From Bradyrhizobium sp. ORS 285 (GTDB lineage: Bacteria > Pseudomonadota > Alphaproteobacteria > Rhizobiales > Xanthobacteraceae): 64,000 bases of DNA. This document shows positions 44,006-52,258 of the stretch, piece by piece (position 1 is the first letter of the stretch; the number at the start of each line of letters is the position of its first letter). Under the pieces are notes generated by a model. It saw only the letters and a program-made list of their open reading frames with translations, made no database searches and was not told the DNA's origin. The stretch lies in assembly GCF_900176205.1 (NCBI RefSeq), contig NZ_LT859959.1, positions 3,369,001 through 3,433,000 on the forward strand, in the 5' to 3' direction. Position numbers and translations under genes: made by a program.

Positions 44006-44111
44006 GCGCAGGGAATGCCGGGCGCTGGCCGCAACCCATGGCCCGCCTGCAGAAAATAAAGCAGGCGGCAGTCACCACAGGTCGAGCCGGGCAACCCGGC
44101 ATTCCCTGCGC
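44006..44111. repeat. Nested inverted repeat, probable dispersed element
   Basis: GCGCAGGGAATGCCGGG (44006-44022) is perfectly inverted at 44095-44111. Inside, CCGCCTGC (44043-44050) pairs with GCAGGCGG (44061-44068) around an A/T-rich loop. The structure could fold as a long hairpin RNA or DNA cruciform. It lies in a non-coding stretch. Confidence 0.65.
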
Positions 44112-44686
44112 GGTGGTTTTAACGCTTATCTCGCGCTCTCCTCGGTGTCCGGCTGTTTAGCCACCGTCGCCCCCGGGGATCATCATCACCCAAGGGCTTA
44201 GCGCCAGCGTCGGGGCGCCAGGACCACGCGTCTTCACGTCCGCCACCTGTCGTTCGTCCGCGCGCATCGAAGCACGCTGCGACCGATGGCGGCCACCGCA
44301 TCCCGCCCTCCACGTTCGTGACGATCGCGAAGCGTCCCTCTCACGAGGACGGGACAGCCGCATCATTTCCGAAATTCGGAAAAATAGCAAGCGAAATTTT
44401 TGATGGAGTCAACCTGATCGCGCCGAGGCGGCTGATGTCCCTGGGAAAACGGGATCGACTGCGCATGAGTCACCTGGGGCGCTGGAGGTCATCCCGGCCT
44501 CCGAAAGCGTGTTGGACGCCTGCGGCATTGCAGGGTGAGTCGGCTGCCGGCATGTGCGCGACGAGGGCGCCGCCGATCATGAACCTCGCGGCGGTGCTGC
44601 GCGTTCTCCACGGCGGGGGCGGAGACCTGCCTTCGCGGGGCCGCGAAGACGGGCTAACCTCGGATCTCTCCATGCCGTTCGGGACG

Positions 44687-45163
44687 ATGAACATGACTTC
44701 GATGATCAGGGCTCTGGCGCTTCTGACCCTTGCCGCCAGCTCGAGCGCCGCCGCGCAGGCCGAGCCGGTGCGCTGGACCACCTACCGGATTCCGGAGACC
44801 GGCACCTCGGTCGACATTCCCGCCTCGATCTTCAGCGACACCGCCGGCCGGCCCGACGGCTACGGTCAGCGCTTCCAGACCTCAGACGGCCGCGCCAATC
44901 TCACGGTGCAGTCGGCGCCCAGCGACGGCGAATCGCCGGCCCGGTTCCTCGCCAGGAAGAATCCGCCGCCGAACATCCAGTACAAGCGCGTGACCTCGCG
45001 CTTCTTCGCGGTGTCGAGCTACAAGGGCGACTATGTCTGGTACAATCGCTGCAACTTCGCCGGCGGCTACGTGCACTGCGTGCTGATCAACTATCCCCGC
45101 GCCTGGGAGCGCGACTGGGACGGCATCGTCACCCGCATCAGCCTGTCGCTGAACCGGGGCTGA
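44687..45163 (+). CDS. Secreted hypothetical protein
   Basis: This 158-residue protein has a signal peptide (MIRALALLTLAASSSAAAQA) and a mature domain (VRWTTYRIPETGTSVDIPAS, QSAPSDGESPARFLARK, FFAVSSYKGDYVWYNRCNF) with two cysteines that could form a disulphide. It looks like a periplasmic protein family common in Bradyrhizobium, function unknown. ATGs at 44687, 44693 and 44702 are all possible; none has a strong ribosome-binding site. Confidence 0.7.
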   Translation: MNMTSMIRALALLTLAASSSAAAQAEPVRWTTYRIPETGTSVDIPASIFSDTAGRPDGYGQRFQTSDGRANLTVQSAPSDGESPARFLARKNPPPNIQYKRVTSRFFAVSSYKGDYVWYNRCNFAGGYVHCVLINYPRAWERDWDGIVTRISLSLNRG

Positions 45164-45296
45164 GCCTGGGGCTGCGGCACCATGGGATGTCCGGCCGGCG
45201 GGGCGCGCTGGCCGTTTGATCCAGCTCAATGAGACCGTCAGGCCGCACTGCATAAGCTTCGGCTTCATCCTGCCGCTAGCTGCTCACGGGCTCTTC

Positions 45297-45506
45297 ATGG
45301 CTGCCGCGTCGTTCACCGTCCGTGCCGAGAATATCAACGCGATCGCCACCATCCGGTGCCGTAGCGCGCAGGACGCGCTGCTCACGGCCAACACCTATCT
45401 GCGGCTGGGCGCCGCCTGCGTGAGCATCCAGACGCCGGGCGGCCAGAACATCAGCCCCGACCGGCTCGACGCGCTGATCAGTGACGGGCATGGCCGCAGC
45501 CTTTGA
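45297..45506 (+). CDS. Small hypothetical protein
   Basis: This 69-residue protein (MAAASFTVRAENINAIATIR, CRSAQDALLTANTYLRLGAA) is of a short rhizobial kind without known function, likely involving the two cysteines in the middle. The start is uncertain; an in-frame ATG at 45216 would add 27 residues. A 16-base palindrome follows. Confidence 0.55.
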   Translation: MAAASFTVRAENINAIATIRCRSAQDALLTANTYLRLGAACVSIQTPGGQNISPDRLDALISDGHGRSL

Positions 45507-45517
45507 CCGCTGACGCG

Positions 45518-45533
45518 CGACGACGCGTCGTCG
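45518..45533. terminator. Palindromic terminator between convergent small genes
   Basis: CGACGACGCGTCGTCG is a perfect 16-base palindrome 12 bases after the plus-strand stop (45506) and 50 bases beyond the convergent minus-strand gene ending at 45583. Confidence 0.45.
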
Positions 45534-45582
45534 GCGAGAAACTCACCGGAGTGCGGGCGCTTCGCGGATGTGCGCCTTGGGA

Positions 45583-45744
45583 TCAGGACGAGGAGGCTTC
45601 GATCCCTTCGTCGCGGAGCGCCGGGCCGCTGGCGACGTCCTCGATATAGGGGCCGTACAGGACGTCCTGGCGCCGCTGATAAAAGGTCACGACGGCAACG
45701 GCGGCAATGCAACAGATCGCGGTCAAAACAACCAATTCAAACAT
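45583..45744 (-). CDS. Small single-span membrane protein
   Basis: This 53-residue protein begins MFELVVLTAICCIAAVAVVT, one membrane span, followed by a polar tail ending EASSS. GGAG lies about eight bases before the ATG at 45744. No function known. Confidence 0.6.
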   Translation of the reverse strand: MFELVVLTAICCIAAVAVVTFYQRRQDVLYGPYIEDVASGPALRDEGIEASSS

Positions 45745-45877
45745 GTCAAAGCTCCATCGCCACGACGTGGCGGATGAAGGCGCGGGCGTCAAATGGAAGC
45801 CGGCGTTAAGCTGAAGCGGAAAGCTTAACGGGGGGCGCGGACCTTGCCGTTGGCCGCGGGCGGCCGAACCCTGGTGA

Positions 45878-45976
45878 TCATTCCGCCGGGGGCGTACGGC
45901 CGGCGTCGAGCTCCGGATACATCGCCCGGCAGCTCAGGCAGTAGGACTCGAAAATGAAGCTCAGCAACGCGGTCAT
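45878..45976 (-). CDS. Very small CxxC protein
   Basis: This 32-residue frame (MTALLSFIFESYCLSCRAMY to TPPAE) has a hydrophobic start and a CLSC pair. GGGGGAT precedes the ATG at five to eleven bases. The CxxC could bind a metal or haem. I recall near-identical tiny proteins in Bradyrhizobium, but the gene is below usual annotation size. Confidence 0.5.
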   Translation of the reverse strand: MTALLSFIFESYCLSCRAMYPELDAGRTPPAE

Positions 45977-46117
45977 CGGCAATCCCCCGGGGGTCAGTGG
46001 AATGAAGCAAGGATGCCGGCGCCGTGTTTCAGGACGTTTTCGTCACGAGGAGGAAATGGTTTCAACCGACTGTTCCGGGCGTTTCGTGATGCCGATGGCT
46101 CGGTGATCCCTAGGGGG

Positions 46118-46283
46118 CCTCATGGTTCGAGACGCGCCGAAGCCGGCGCTCCTCACCATGAGGGTCTGACGCCGAGGGCGACGCTGCACATCGGCCATGA
46201 GCATGTTGTTATTGGAGACCGGGACGAAGGTCGGCGCGGCGATGTCGGTGCGCTCCCTCTCCCCGTTCTTCACGGGGAGAGGG
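46118..46283. repeat. Two dispersed palindromic repeats
   Basis: CCTCATGGT (46118-46126) pairs with ACCATGAGG (46155-46163), and CCCTCTCCCCG (46255-46265) pairs with CGGGGAGAGGG (46273-46283), followed by GCTGGGGTGAGGGG. Both resemble intergenic repeats scattered in Rhizobiales genomes. They fill most of the 46011-46423 gap, which has no supported gene. Confidence 0.6.
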
Positions 46284-46423
46284 CTGGGGTGAGGGGCAGC
46301 CACGGGCACCAGACCCGGTGAGAGCCACCTCACGCGGACTGGCAGTGAGCGTTCGGGTTGGACTATTCGGACAATTGGCCATGACGGCGGCCGCGAGCTT
46401 TACTCACAGGCAACAGCCGTCGC

Positions 46424-47194
46424 TCACGAGGCGTGCGCGTCCACGCTCCGGAACACGAAGTTGTTGCAATAGTCCTTGCGCTTCCAGAACCATTCGCCGT
46501 CGGCGCGCTGGTGAACCTCGGGATCGAACGCCGACAGCGGCAGCAGCCGGCCGCGGTCCAGGAATTCGCCGCGATAGCCGAGGCCGAGCAGCAGTGCGAA
46601 GGTCTGCCTCACCCGGTCGATCGTGGCGAGGCGGCGGTCGCATTCGACCACGAGCAGGGGCCGGCAGCGGCGCAACGTGCGCTCGGCGCCGCGCAGCACG
46701 TCGAGCTCGGCGCCTTCGACATCGATCTTGATCGCGGAGACATGCCCGGTCGCGGGCAGGTAATCGTCGAGCGCGACGGTCTGCACCGCGATCGGCTTCG
46801 ACCTCTCGGCGGGTTGCAGCAGCGATGCCCCGGGCTGATGTCCCTCGGGCACGAACAGCGTCTTGCGGCTGGTGCAGGAATAGGCGGCGCGCGGCTCGAT
46901 CACCACGTTGTCGAGCGCGAACTGGCTGCACAGCCGGGTCAGGCCGTGGGCGAGGTCCGGCTGCGGCTCGAAGGCGATCACCCGCCCGGGCGCGGACCAC
47001 CGCGCCAGCCAATACAGGAAGCTGCCCTTGTTGGCGCCGACGTCGCAGACGATGTCGCCCGGCCGGATGTGGCGACGCAGCTCGGATAGCTCGGTCCGAT
47101 GGTCGCGCAAGCGCGAGCGCAGGAGCCGGACCAGAAACCGAGATGCTTCGTGCTTCGCCAAGACTGTCCCCCCAAGACTGGCTCTCAAGCCCAC
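46424..47194 (-). CDS. FkbM-family methyltransferase
   Basis: This 256-residue SAM-dependent methyltransferase has GDIVCDVGANKGSFLYWLA near residue 47, IAFEPQPDL, and the FkbM block AIKIDVEGAELDVLRGAERT near 155. Such enzymes O-methylate sugars or polyketides; in rhizobia often surface polysaccharides. Start is uncertain: the GTG at 47194 is the frame limit, while a TTG at 47161 follows GGGGGG at good spacing. It stands alone between repeat-rich gaps. Confidence 0.85.
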   Translation of the reverse strand: MGLRASLGGTVLAKHEASRFLVRLLRSRLRDHRTELSELRRHIRPGDIVCDVGANKGSFLYWLARWSAPGRVIAFEPQPDLAHGLTRLCSQFALDNVVIEPRAAYSCTSRKTLFVPEGHQPGASLLQPAERSKPIAVQTVALDDYLPATGHVSAIKIDVEGAELDVLRGAERTLRRCRPLLVVECDRRLATIDRVRQTFALLLGLGYRGEFLDRGRLLPLSAFDPEVHQRADGEWFWKRKDYCNNFVFRSVDAHAS

Positions 47195-47875
47195 GTTGGT
47201 CCAGGACGGCGATGCGTGTTTGCACGTCCAGCCTGCCGCACGTGGACGCGGTCAGACATGAATGCCGCGCGCGGCGGCACCGTGGCGTCACGATGGCAAG
47301 GCGTGGCGGGGACGAGGCGACTGCGAGGGCGAGCGGCAACCACCGCGTTCGCGGGGACAGCTCGTAGTGAGAGTGCCCGCTCAACGATCCTGCCCGTTAG
47401 TGACTCCGTCCTGCCCTGGCTTGTCCCGGGCATCCACGTCGTTCTCAGCATGCCGGACGACGTGGATGGCCGGGACGAGCCCGGCCATGACGATGAAAGA
47501 GACGAGCACAAGGCAGCGAACGTCACATGCGATCGCCTTGCGGCCGGTGCCATGGGGGCATGCAGCACCAACACGTGATTGCGAGCAGCGAGCGACTTCG
47601 GACCCCCAGGCCCGAATGAACGGACCAGGACGCTTCTGAAATCGCGAACTCGCCCTTGCGCCGTCGGGCAAATCAGGTGTCTTATGGCACCCTGCCTTTG
47701 ATCGTCGCCCGTCCGCGACGGCGCGCGTCAGGCTCCTCCCTCACATCCATCATCCGGTTTCGACAACGCTGGTGTCCGCGGTTGCGGCTCGGCGTCGTCG
47801 GCGTTGCCGCGTCGGCCGGGAGCCGCGCCGTGGCCACGCGTCCGTGCAGGCTCCCAACTCGACTTGAGGATTTTC
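47195..47875. other. Intergenic region with dispersed repeat
   Basis: No supported gene in 680 bases. It contains one copy of the GC-rich palindromic repeat (47384-47492) and the upstream region of the gene at 47876. Short open frames are repeat translations. Confidence 0.5.
47384..47492. repeat. Dispersed palindromic repeat, copy 1
   Basis: About 109 bases starting ACGATCCTGCC and ending GGCCATGACG, with CGGGCATCCACGTCGTTCTC inverted against GACGTGGATGGCCGGG. It is clearly homologous to 63553-63661 over its full length and shares its core with 57541-57627. Confidence 0.75.
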
Positions 47876-48253
47876 ATGGAAAAGATCGTCTCCAACAACA
47901 ACGTCTCGACCTTTGCGGATGACACCCAGATCGTCGTCGTCAACGCCGCCGGCACGTCGGCCGCGACCGCGGCCGGCGTCAACGTGCCGAACAATTTCAG
48001 GCGCGTGATCATCGTGGTGAACCGGGTGGACGACAGCAACTACGCGGTTGCGCTGGGGAGCGTCGCCGTTCCCGGGCAGGAGGTCGAGATTCATCCGGTG
48101 GGCGGCGACATCGAGGTGTTCCCGGCGAGCATCCCGACCTTCAACCAGCACTTCCTCGACGGCTCGTCGTCCTTCGTGACAGCCCGCGGCGCCGCCCTTC
48201 GCGGCATCTCCAGTCCGGCAGTCTGGCTGAATGCGTGGTCGCGAATGGGATGA
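47876..48253 (+). CDS. Hypothetical beta-rich protein
   Basis: This 125-residue protein (MEKIVSNNNVSTFADDTQIV, VNVPNNFRRVIIVVNRVDDS) has alternating hydrophobic strands suggesting a beta fold and no signal peptide. GAGG lies six bases or so before the ATG at 47876. I do not recognise a family. It ends in a strong hairpin shared with the convergent chemoreceptor gene. Confidence 0.65.
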   Translation: MEKIVSNNNVSTFADDTQIVVVNAAGTSAATAAGVNVPNNFRRVIIVVNRVDDSNYAVALGSVAVPGQEVEIHPVGGDIEVFPASIPTFNQHFLDGSSSFVTARGAALRGISSPAVWLNAWSRMG

Positions 48254-48296
48254 TGACGTGGGAGCCTAGAGCGGCCCGGTCAATCTGAAGCACTGG

Positions 48297-48326
48297 CCCG
48301 GCCTGCGGAGAAGTCCGCGGGCCGGG
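48297..48326. terminator. Bidirectional terminator
   Basis: CCCGGCCTGCGGA (48297-48309) and TCCGCGGGCCGGG (48314-48326) pair at 12 of 13 positions (the other is a wobble) with a four-base loop, between convergent stops at 48253 and 48383. Confidence 0.7.
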
Positions 48327-48382
48327 TCTATATGGTTCATCTTCCAACGAGCCTCACTCAGCAGGCTCCGGAGAGAACATCG

Positions 48383-50065
48383 TCACGCTGCGCGCGAAGA
48401 AAGAGCCTGAGCTTCAGACGCAGCGCGCGCCATGCTCGATGACATTTCGCTGGTCACGGTGCTCTGTTCTTCCACGGCTGCTGCGGTCGATGTGACGTAT
48501 TCGCTCACGTTCTGGATGGCCTGCTTGATCGATCCGAGGGACGTGACCACCCCTCCCGAGATGTTATTGAGGCTCTCGATCTCGTGCGAGATCTTGTCGG
48601 TGGCGTTCTTGGCTTGGGTCGCCAGGTTCTTCACCTCTGAGGCGACGACCGCAAAACCTTTTCCTGCTTCGCCGGCTCTGGCCGATTCGATCGTCGCGTT
48701 CAGAGCCAACAGATTGATCTGGCCGGTGATGCTGTGAATGAGCTCGACGATCCCGCTCATGGCCTGGGAGGCGTCAGACAATCGGTGAGCCTGGGCATCG
48801 GCGGCTGCCACGCGATCGACCGCGCCCATGGCGGTCTCTCGCGACTTCGTCATGGCTTCAGCGATCTCTCGCACGGAGGCATTGAGCTCTTCGGCGCCGG
48901 CTGCGACCGATTCCATCATCGCGCGGACGCGCTCGTTGCCCATGCGGACGAACACCTGCCGGGTGACGTCGGTCGCATACTTCACGACCTTGAAGGGGCG
49001 TCCGTTGAGATCGAGGATCGGGTTATAGGACGCCTGGATGTAGATTTCCTTGCCGCCTTTGCCGACGCGCTTGTATTCGGCCGCTTGATACTGGCCGTGA
49101 TTCAGGTTCGTCCAGAACTCGCGGTAGGCCGGACTGTCCCGCTCGGAGGCTTCAACGAACATGCTGTGATGCTTGCCCTGGATCTCCGGCAGGGTGTAGC
49201 CGACCGCGTGCAGAAAATTGCTGTTGGCCGTGATGATCGTGCCGTCCATGTTGAACTCGATGACGGCCTGCGACTTGCCGATCGCCTCGATCTGGCCGGC
49301 GAGATCGGCGTTCTTGAGTTTCTGCGCGGTGACGTCGGTCGCGAACTTGACCACCCCGACCGGCCGGCCGGATGCGTCGAGCACCGGGTTGTAGCTGGCC
49401 AGGATCCAGACCTCGCGGCCACCCTTGCCAAGCCGCTTGTATTCGCCTGATTGATACTCGCCGCGATTGAGTGCGGTCCAGAACTCGCGATAGGCCGGGC
49501 TGTCACGAAGCTCCGGTTCGACGAACATGCTATGATGCTTGCCCCGGATCTCGTCGAGCCGGTAGCTGAGCGCAGCAAGGAAGTTGTCGTTCGCACCGAC
49601 GATGGTGCCATCCAGCTTGAACTCGATCACCGCCTGGGCGCGATCGATGGCCGCCAGCTTCGAGTTGGCGGCCATGCTCGTCATCTGCTTCTCGGTGATA
49701 TCGGTCGCAAACTTGACCACCTTCACCGGCTTGCCCGAGCTGTCGAGCACCGGATTGTAGGACGCTTCGATCCAGATCTCGCGACCGCCCTTGGCGATGC
49801 GCTTGAACTCGGCAGCCTTGAACTCACCGCGATTCAGCGCGGCCCAGAACTCGCGGTAAGCGGCGCTGTCACGCTCGGAGGGCTCCACGAACATGCCGTG
49901 GTGCTTGCCCCTGATGTCGTCGAGCCCGTAACCCAATGCATCCAGGAAGTTCTGGTTGGCGGTGATGATGGTCCCGTCCATCCGAAATTCGATGACGGCC
50001 ATGGCGCGGTGGAGAGCCGCGAGCTGCGCTTCGGCATCCGAGCGCGCATTCGAACGAAACAGCAC
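48383..50065 (-). CDS. Soluble methyl-accepting chemotaxis protein with three PAS domains
   Basis: This 560-residue receptor has three PAS/PAC units of ~122 residues each (AVIEF.MDGTI, GKHH.MFVE...RDS.AYREFW repeated; 366-base period in DNA) and a short MCP signalling domain ([29 protein letters not shown] near residue 450). There is no membrane span or HAMP, so it is a cytoplasmic Aer-like sensor of redox, oxygen or a ligand, working through CheA/CheW encoded elsewhere. The start at 50065 matches the family N-terminus. A decayed copy of its 3' end lies just upstream. Confidence 0.92.
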   Translation of the reverse strand: MLFRSNARSDAEAQLAALHRAMAVIEFRMDGTIITANQNFLDALGYGLDDIRGKHHGMFVEPSERDSAAYREFWAALNRGEFKAAEFKRIAKGGREIWIEASYNPVLDSSGKPVKVVKFATDITEKQMTSMAANSKLAAIDRAQAVIEFKLDGTIVGANDNFLAALSYRLDEIRGKHHSMFVEPELRDSPAYREFWTALNRGEYQSGEYKRLGKGGREVWILASYNPVLDASGRPVGVVKFATDVTAQKLKNADLAGQIEAIGKSQAVIEFNMDGTIITANSNFLHAVGYTLPEIQGKHHSMFVEASERDSPAYREFWTNLNHGQYQAAEYKRVGKGGKEIYIQASYNPILDLNGRPFKVVKYATDVTRQVFVRMGNERVRAMMESVAAGAEELNASVREIAEAMTKSRETAMGAVDRVAAADAQAHRLSDASQAMSGIVELIHSITGQINLLALNATIESARAGEAGKGFAVVASEVKNLATQAKNATDKISHEIESLNNISGGVVTSLGSIKQAIQNVSEYVTSTAAAVEEQSTVTSEMSSSMARAASEAQALSSRAA

Positions 50066-50214
50066 TTCAAACTCCCAACGGTACTTGTTCCCAAGGTCCA
50101 GCGCTCCTGATGAGCTTGTCCAGACCGAGAAGCTGGCGGGAGAATTGATGCAATTTGTTCGACGACCGTTAATCGGGCTGCATAAATCAGACTATTCCGT
50201 AATTCTACGACTTC

Positions 50215-50350
50215 CGTGGCGCAGGCCTTTGAGCGTGCACGTCTGAGCGCTGCCATGCTCTAGCATATTTCGTTGGTCACTCTGTTGTTTCACCGCTGCT
50301 GCTATCGAAGTGACGTATTCGCTCACGTTCTGGATTGCCTGCTCAATCAG
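50215..50350 (-). pseudogene. Fragment of a second chemoreceptor 3' end
   Basis: These bases are homologous to 48411-48540 of the intact receptor. Translation gives [20 protein letters not shown], matching the receptor's [20 protein letters not shown], then drifts into unrelated sequence. The rest of a gene is missing, so this is a remnant of a duplicated or deleted receptor. Confidence 0.75.
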
Positions 50351-50412
50351 AGTGAAGTGACGCCGGTTGAAGTGCCGGCTTCCCAACTGAGGCCGGCTCC
50401 GGGCCGCACCGC

Positions 50413-51408
50413 TTATTGAAGTGGATTGAGCGCATACGCGAAGCCGATGCGGCCAGATTGCATCGAGTGGTCAAACTGGGTCGACCGAGAATAGGTTTGC
50501 GACGACGGGCTAGATATGAATGCAAACTGATCCTCGGTCCGCGCCTTCTCGAATTTTGTGTAACGATATTCGGCCCGGACTCGCCAGTTTGAACCTATGC
50601 TCCGTTCAATTCCGATTCCGCCTGTCGGTCCGTTCACCCAAAACGTCTCTTTCGGCTGGAGTAAGGGATTGTCCGTGATATTTCGCGCCTCGAATTGTGC
50701 GAAGGTCCATCCACCGAGTCCGTAGACGAGGGTGCTCTCATCCAGGAGGACGCCGGCTCGCACCAATGCAGAGCTCATCCACCGCGATGATACCTGGGGC
50801 CGGTAGTTTGCGCTCGCCGTGATTCCTGTCGGCCCGTTTTGATCGAAATAGGTTAAGGAGCGGGTGCCCGAGGAGCTGAAGTTCAGGTCGGACATGCTGG
50901 CTTCGAGTTGGCCTCCGATGACAAAGCGCGACCACTGCACATCCGCGCCAGCAAACACGTCGATAAAGCCTCCGGCGCCGCTTGTTGGACTTGTGACACC
51001 AGACGTGTCGTAGCCGTTCAGGAAGCCCGGACTCGATAACGCGTTTCGCTCACTTAAGGAGGTCGACGATCGGGTCGCTGCGCCGCCTGCAGAGACTCCC
51101 CAGAAGACGCCAGTCCAATCCGACGAAGGTGCGCGGAAATGTTCCGGTGCCGCAACTTTGAGCGGTCGATCCGGCGTCGTCATTCGCTCGGACCCGGCAG
51201 GGGTAAGCCCCTCGGAGTGACGCTGAACGCCCGCCAGTCTGCGTCTGTAATTGCGGTTCTCGATTTCTAGACTGGCGACCCGCGCCTCCAACGCAGCAAG
51301 TTTTTCCAGAACCCGGCTTGTATCCGCCTCACCCGCGAAGGTGGGGGCACTGCCGCTAATTAGACCCAGGGAACACAACGTTGCCACCACACCAAATCGC
51401 CGCCCCAT
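50413..51408 (-). CDS. Outer membrane beta-barrel protein
   Basis: This 331-residue protein has a signal peptide (VVATLCSLGLISGSAPTFAG), a short coiled coil (VLEKLAALEARVASLEIENR), then a porin/Omp31-like barrel. Markers are WTGVFWGVSAGG, GGFIDVFAGADVQWSRFVIG, LVRAGVLLDESTLVYGLGGW and WRVRAEYRYTKFE, ending in a FAYALNPLQ C-terminus. It may serve as an adhesin, porin or immune-type antigen. The ATG at 51408 has AAGGGG at eight bases; ATGs at 51426 and 51429 are weaker. Confidence 0.85.
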   Translation of the reverse strand: MGRRFGVVATLCSLGLISGSAPTFAGEADTSRVLEKLAALEARVASLEIENRNYRRRLAGVQRHSEGLTPAGSERMTTPDRPLKVAAPEHFRAPSSDWTGVFWGVSAGGAATRSSTSLSERNALSSPGFLNGYDTSGVTSPTSGAGGFIDVFAGADVQWSRFVIGGQLEASMSDLNFSSSGTRSLTYFDQNGPTGITASANYRPQVSSRWMSSALVRAGVLLDESTLVYGLGGWTFAQFEARNITDNPLLQPKETFWVNGPTGGIGIERSIGSNWRVRAEYRYTKFEKARTEDQFAFISSPSSQTYSRSTQFDHSMQSGRIGFAYALNPLQ

Positions 51409-51718
51409 AGCAAGCCCCTTGAGCATCATGAAAGGTGAGATCTAAGCGGTAGAAAGCGCCGATAGCAATCTCGACGAGCAAAGAAGTCCACACGAGCCGT
51501 GTGCCTTGAGAAGCCGGTCTTGAGCGCGTCATCTGCCCGCGGTCGCGCAACGCCTTCGCTTCACCCCAAGGAGCGCGGGGGCAAACATCGTACTCCTCCA
51601 CGATGGTGAGGATCACCGGCATTGTTTGAAACGGATCGATTTGACGATCGCATTCGGATCGATAGTCAGGATGCCGTAGACGAACGCCGGCAGCGGGCGA
51701 TCGTCGCACAAGCCGACG
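51409..51718. other. Intergenic region with possible SRAP gene remnant
   Basis: No complete gene. On the minus strand around 51535-51628 the translation MPVILTIVEEYDVCPRAPWG followed by EAKALRDRG resembles the C-terminal region of HMCES/YedK SRAP proteins (MPVIL...DVWMRAPW.EAKAL). The match covers about 30 residues with no continuation either side, suggesting gene decay. Confidence 0.35.
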
Positions 51719-51795
51719 TGGCGATCCCAGCAGGACTCGAACCTGCAACCCGCGGAGTAGAAATCCGCTACTCTATCCAGTTGAGCTATGGGACC
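51719..51795 (-). tRNA. tRNA-Arg (anticodon TCT)
   Basis: The minus strand folds as a tRNA: acceptor GGTCCCA with TGGGATC (one G-T pair), D arm GCTC/GAGT, anticodon stem GCGGA/TCCGC with loop TTTCTAC (anticodon TCT), T arm GCAGG-TTCGAGT-CCTGC, then G-CCA encoded. Length is 77 bases. Confidence 0.95.
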
Positions 51796-52258
51796 GTCGT
51801 CTCGACGTGACCGGCCGTATGTGAACGGACCTGCCGGCCGATTTACGGAATCGGCGCCGGCGGGCGAGCCAGCCCGGCGCCGAAGTCCATAGCACGGGTC
51901 ATATGAAAAATCTTTGGTTTCGCCAAGAGTGAGCGAACCGGGAACGGGGCGGCGGCGACCAAGCGGAGGCGGAGGAGGGTCATCTGGCCCCGTTCGCCCG
52001 CCGGAGGCGCCCTGACCGGGGCGTCGCGGCCTTTGCCGGTATGCCATGCGCTGTGAATTGCCGTTGATGAACAGAAGTTTTGAGACCGCGCGCCGGGCGG
52101 ATGACCGCGGCGGCGTCCCGCGGCCGTGGCGGCTGCAACCGCTGCCATCAGTCCGTCACCATTTCGCGTCCATTCTCGCCACGAATCGGCCAAACACGGG
52201 CACCCTCTCGGGGGTGCCGAAGAGCCGCCCCCATCGCCTTGCCCCAAGGAGCTGTCCC
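51796..52258. other. Intergenic region between tRNA and macroglobulin gene
   Basis: About 460 bases with no supported gene. It must hold the tRNA promoter (minus strand) and that of the A2M-pbpC run (plus strand). A frame extending the macroglobulin start up to 52046 lacks a ribosome-binding site. Confidence 0.5.

Larger units (their letters stand above)
43304..44686. other. Gene-poor, repeat-containing region
   Basis: Nearly 1.4 kb holds no gene I can support. Open frames on both strands (for example 43413-44102 minus, 43542-44201 plus) lack ribosome-binding sites and follow repeat sequence. It contains an ICE-like site (43401-43417) and a nested inverted repeat (44006-44111). The following stretch to ~44340 resembles intergenic repeats I recall in Bradyrhizobium. 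Confidence 0.5.

Noticed and set aside
43413..44102. 229-codon minus-strand frame
   Set aside because: It reads through the dispersed repeat; the Cys/Arg/Pro-rich product is typical of translated intergenic repeats.
46043..46333. 96-codon minus-strand frame containing HPSPLPVKNGERER
   Set aside because: Product of a known type of palindromic repeat, not a gene.
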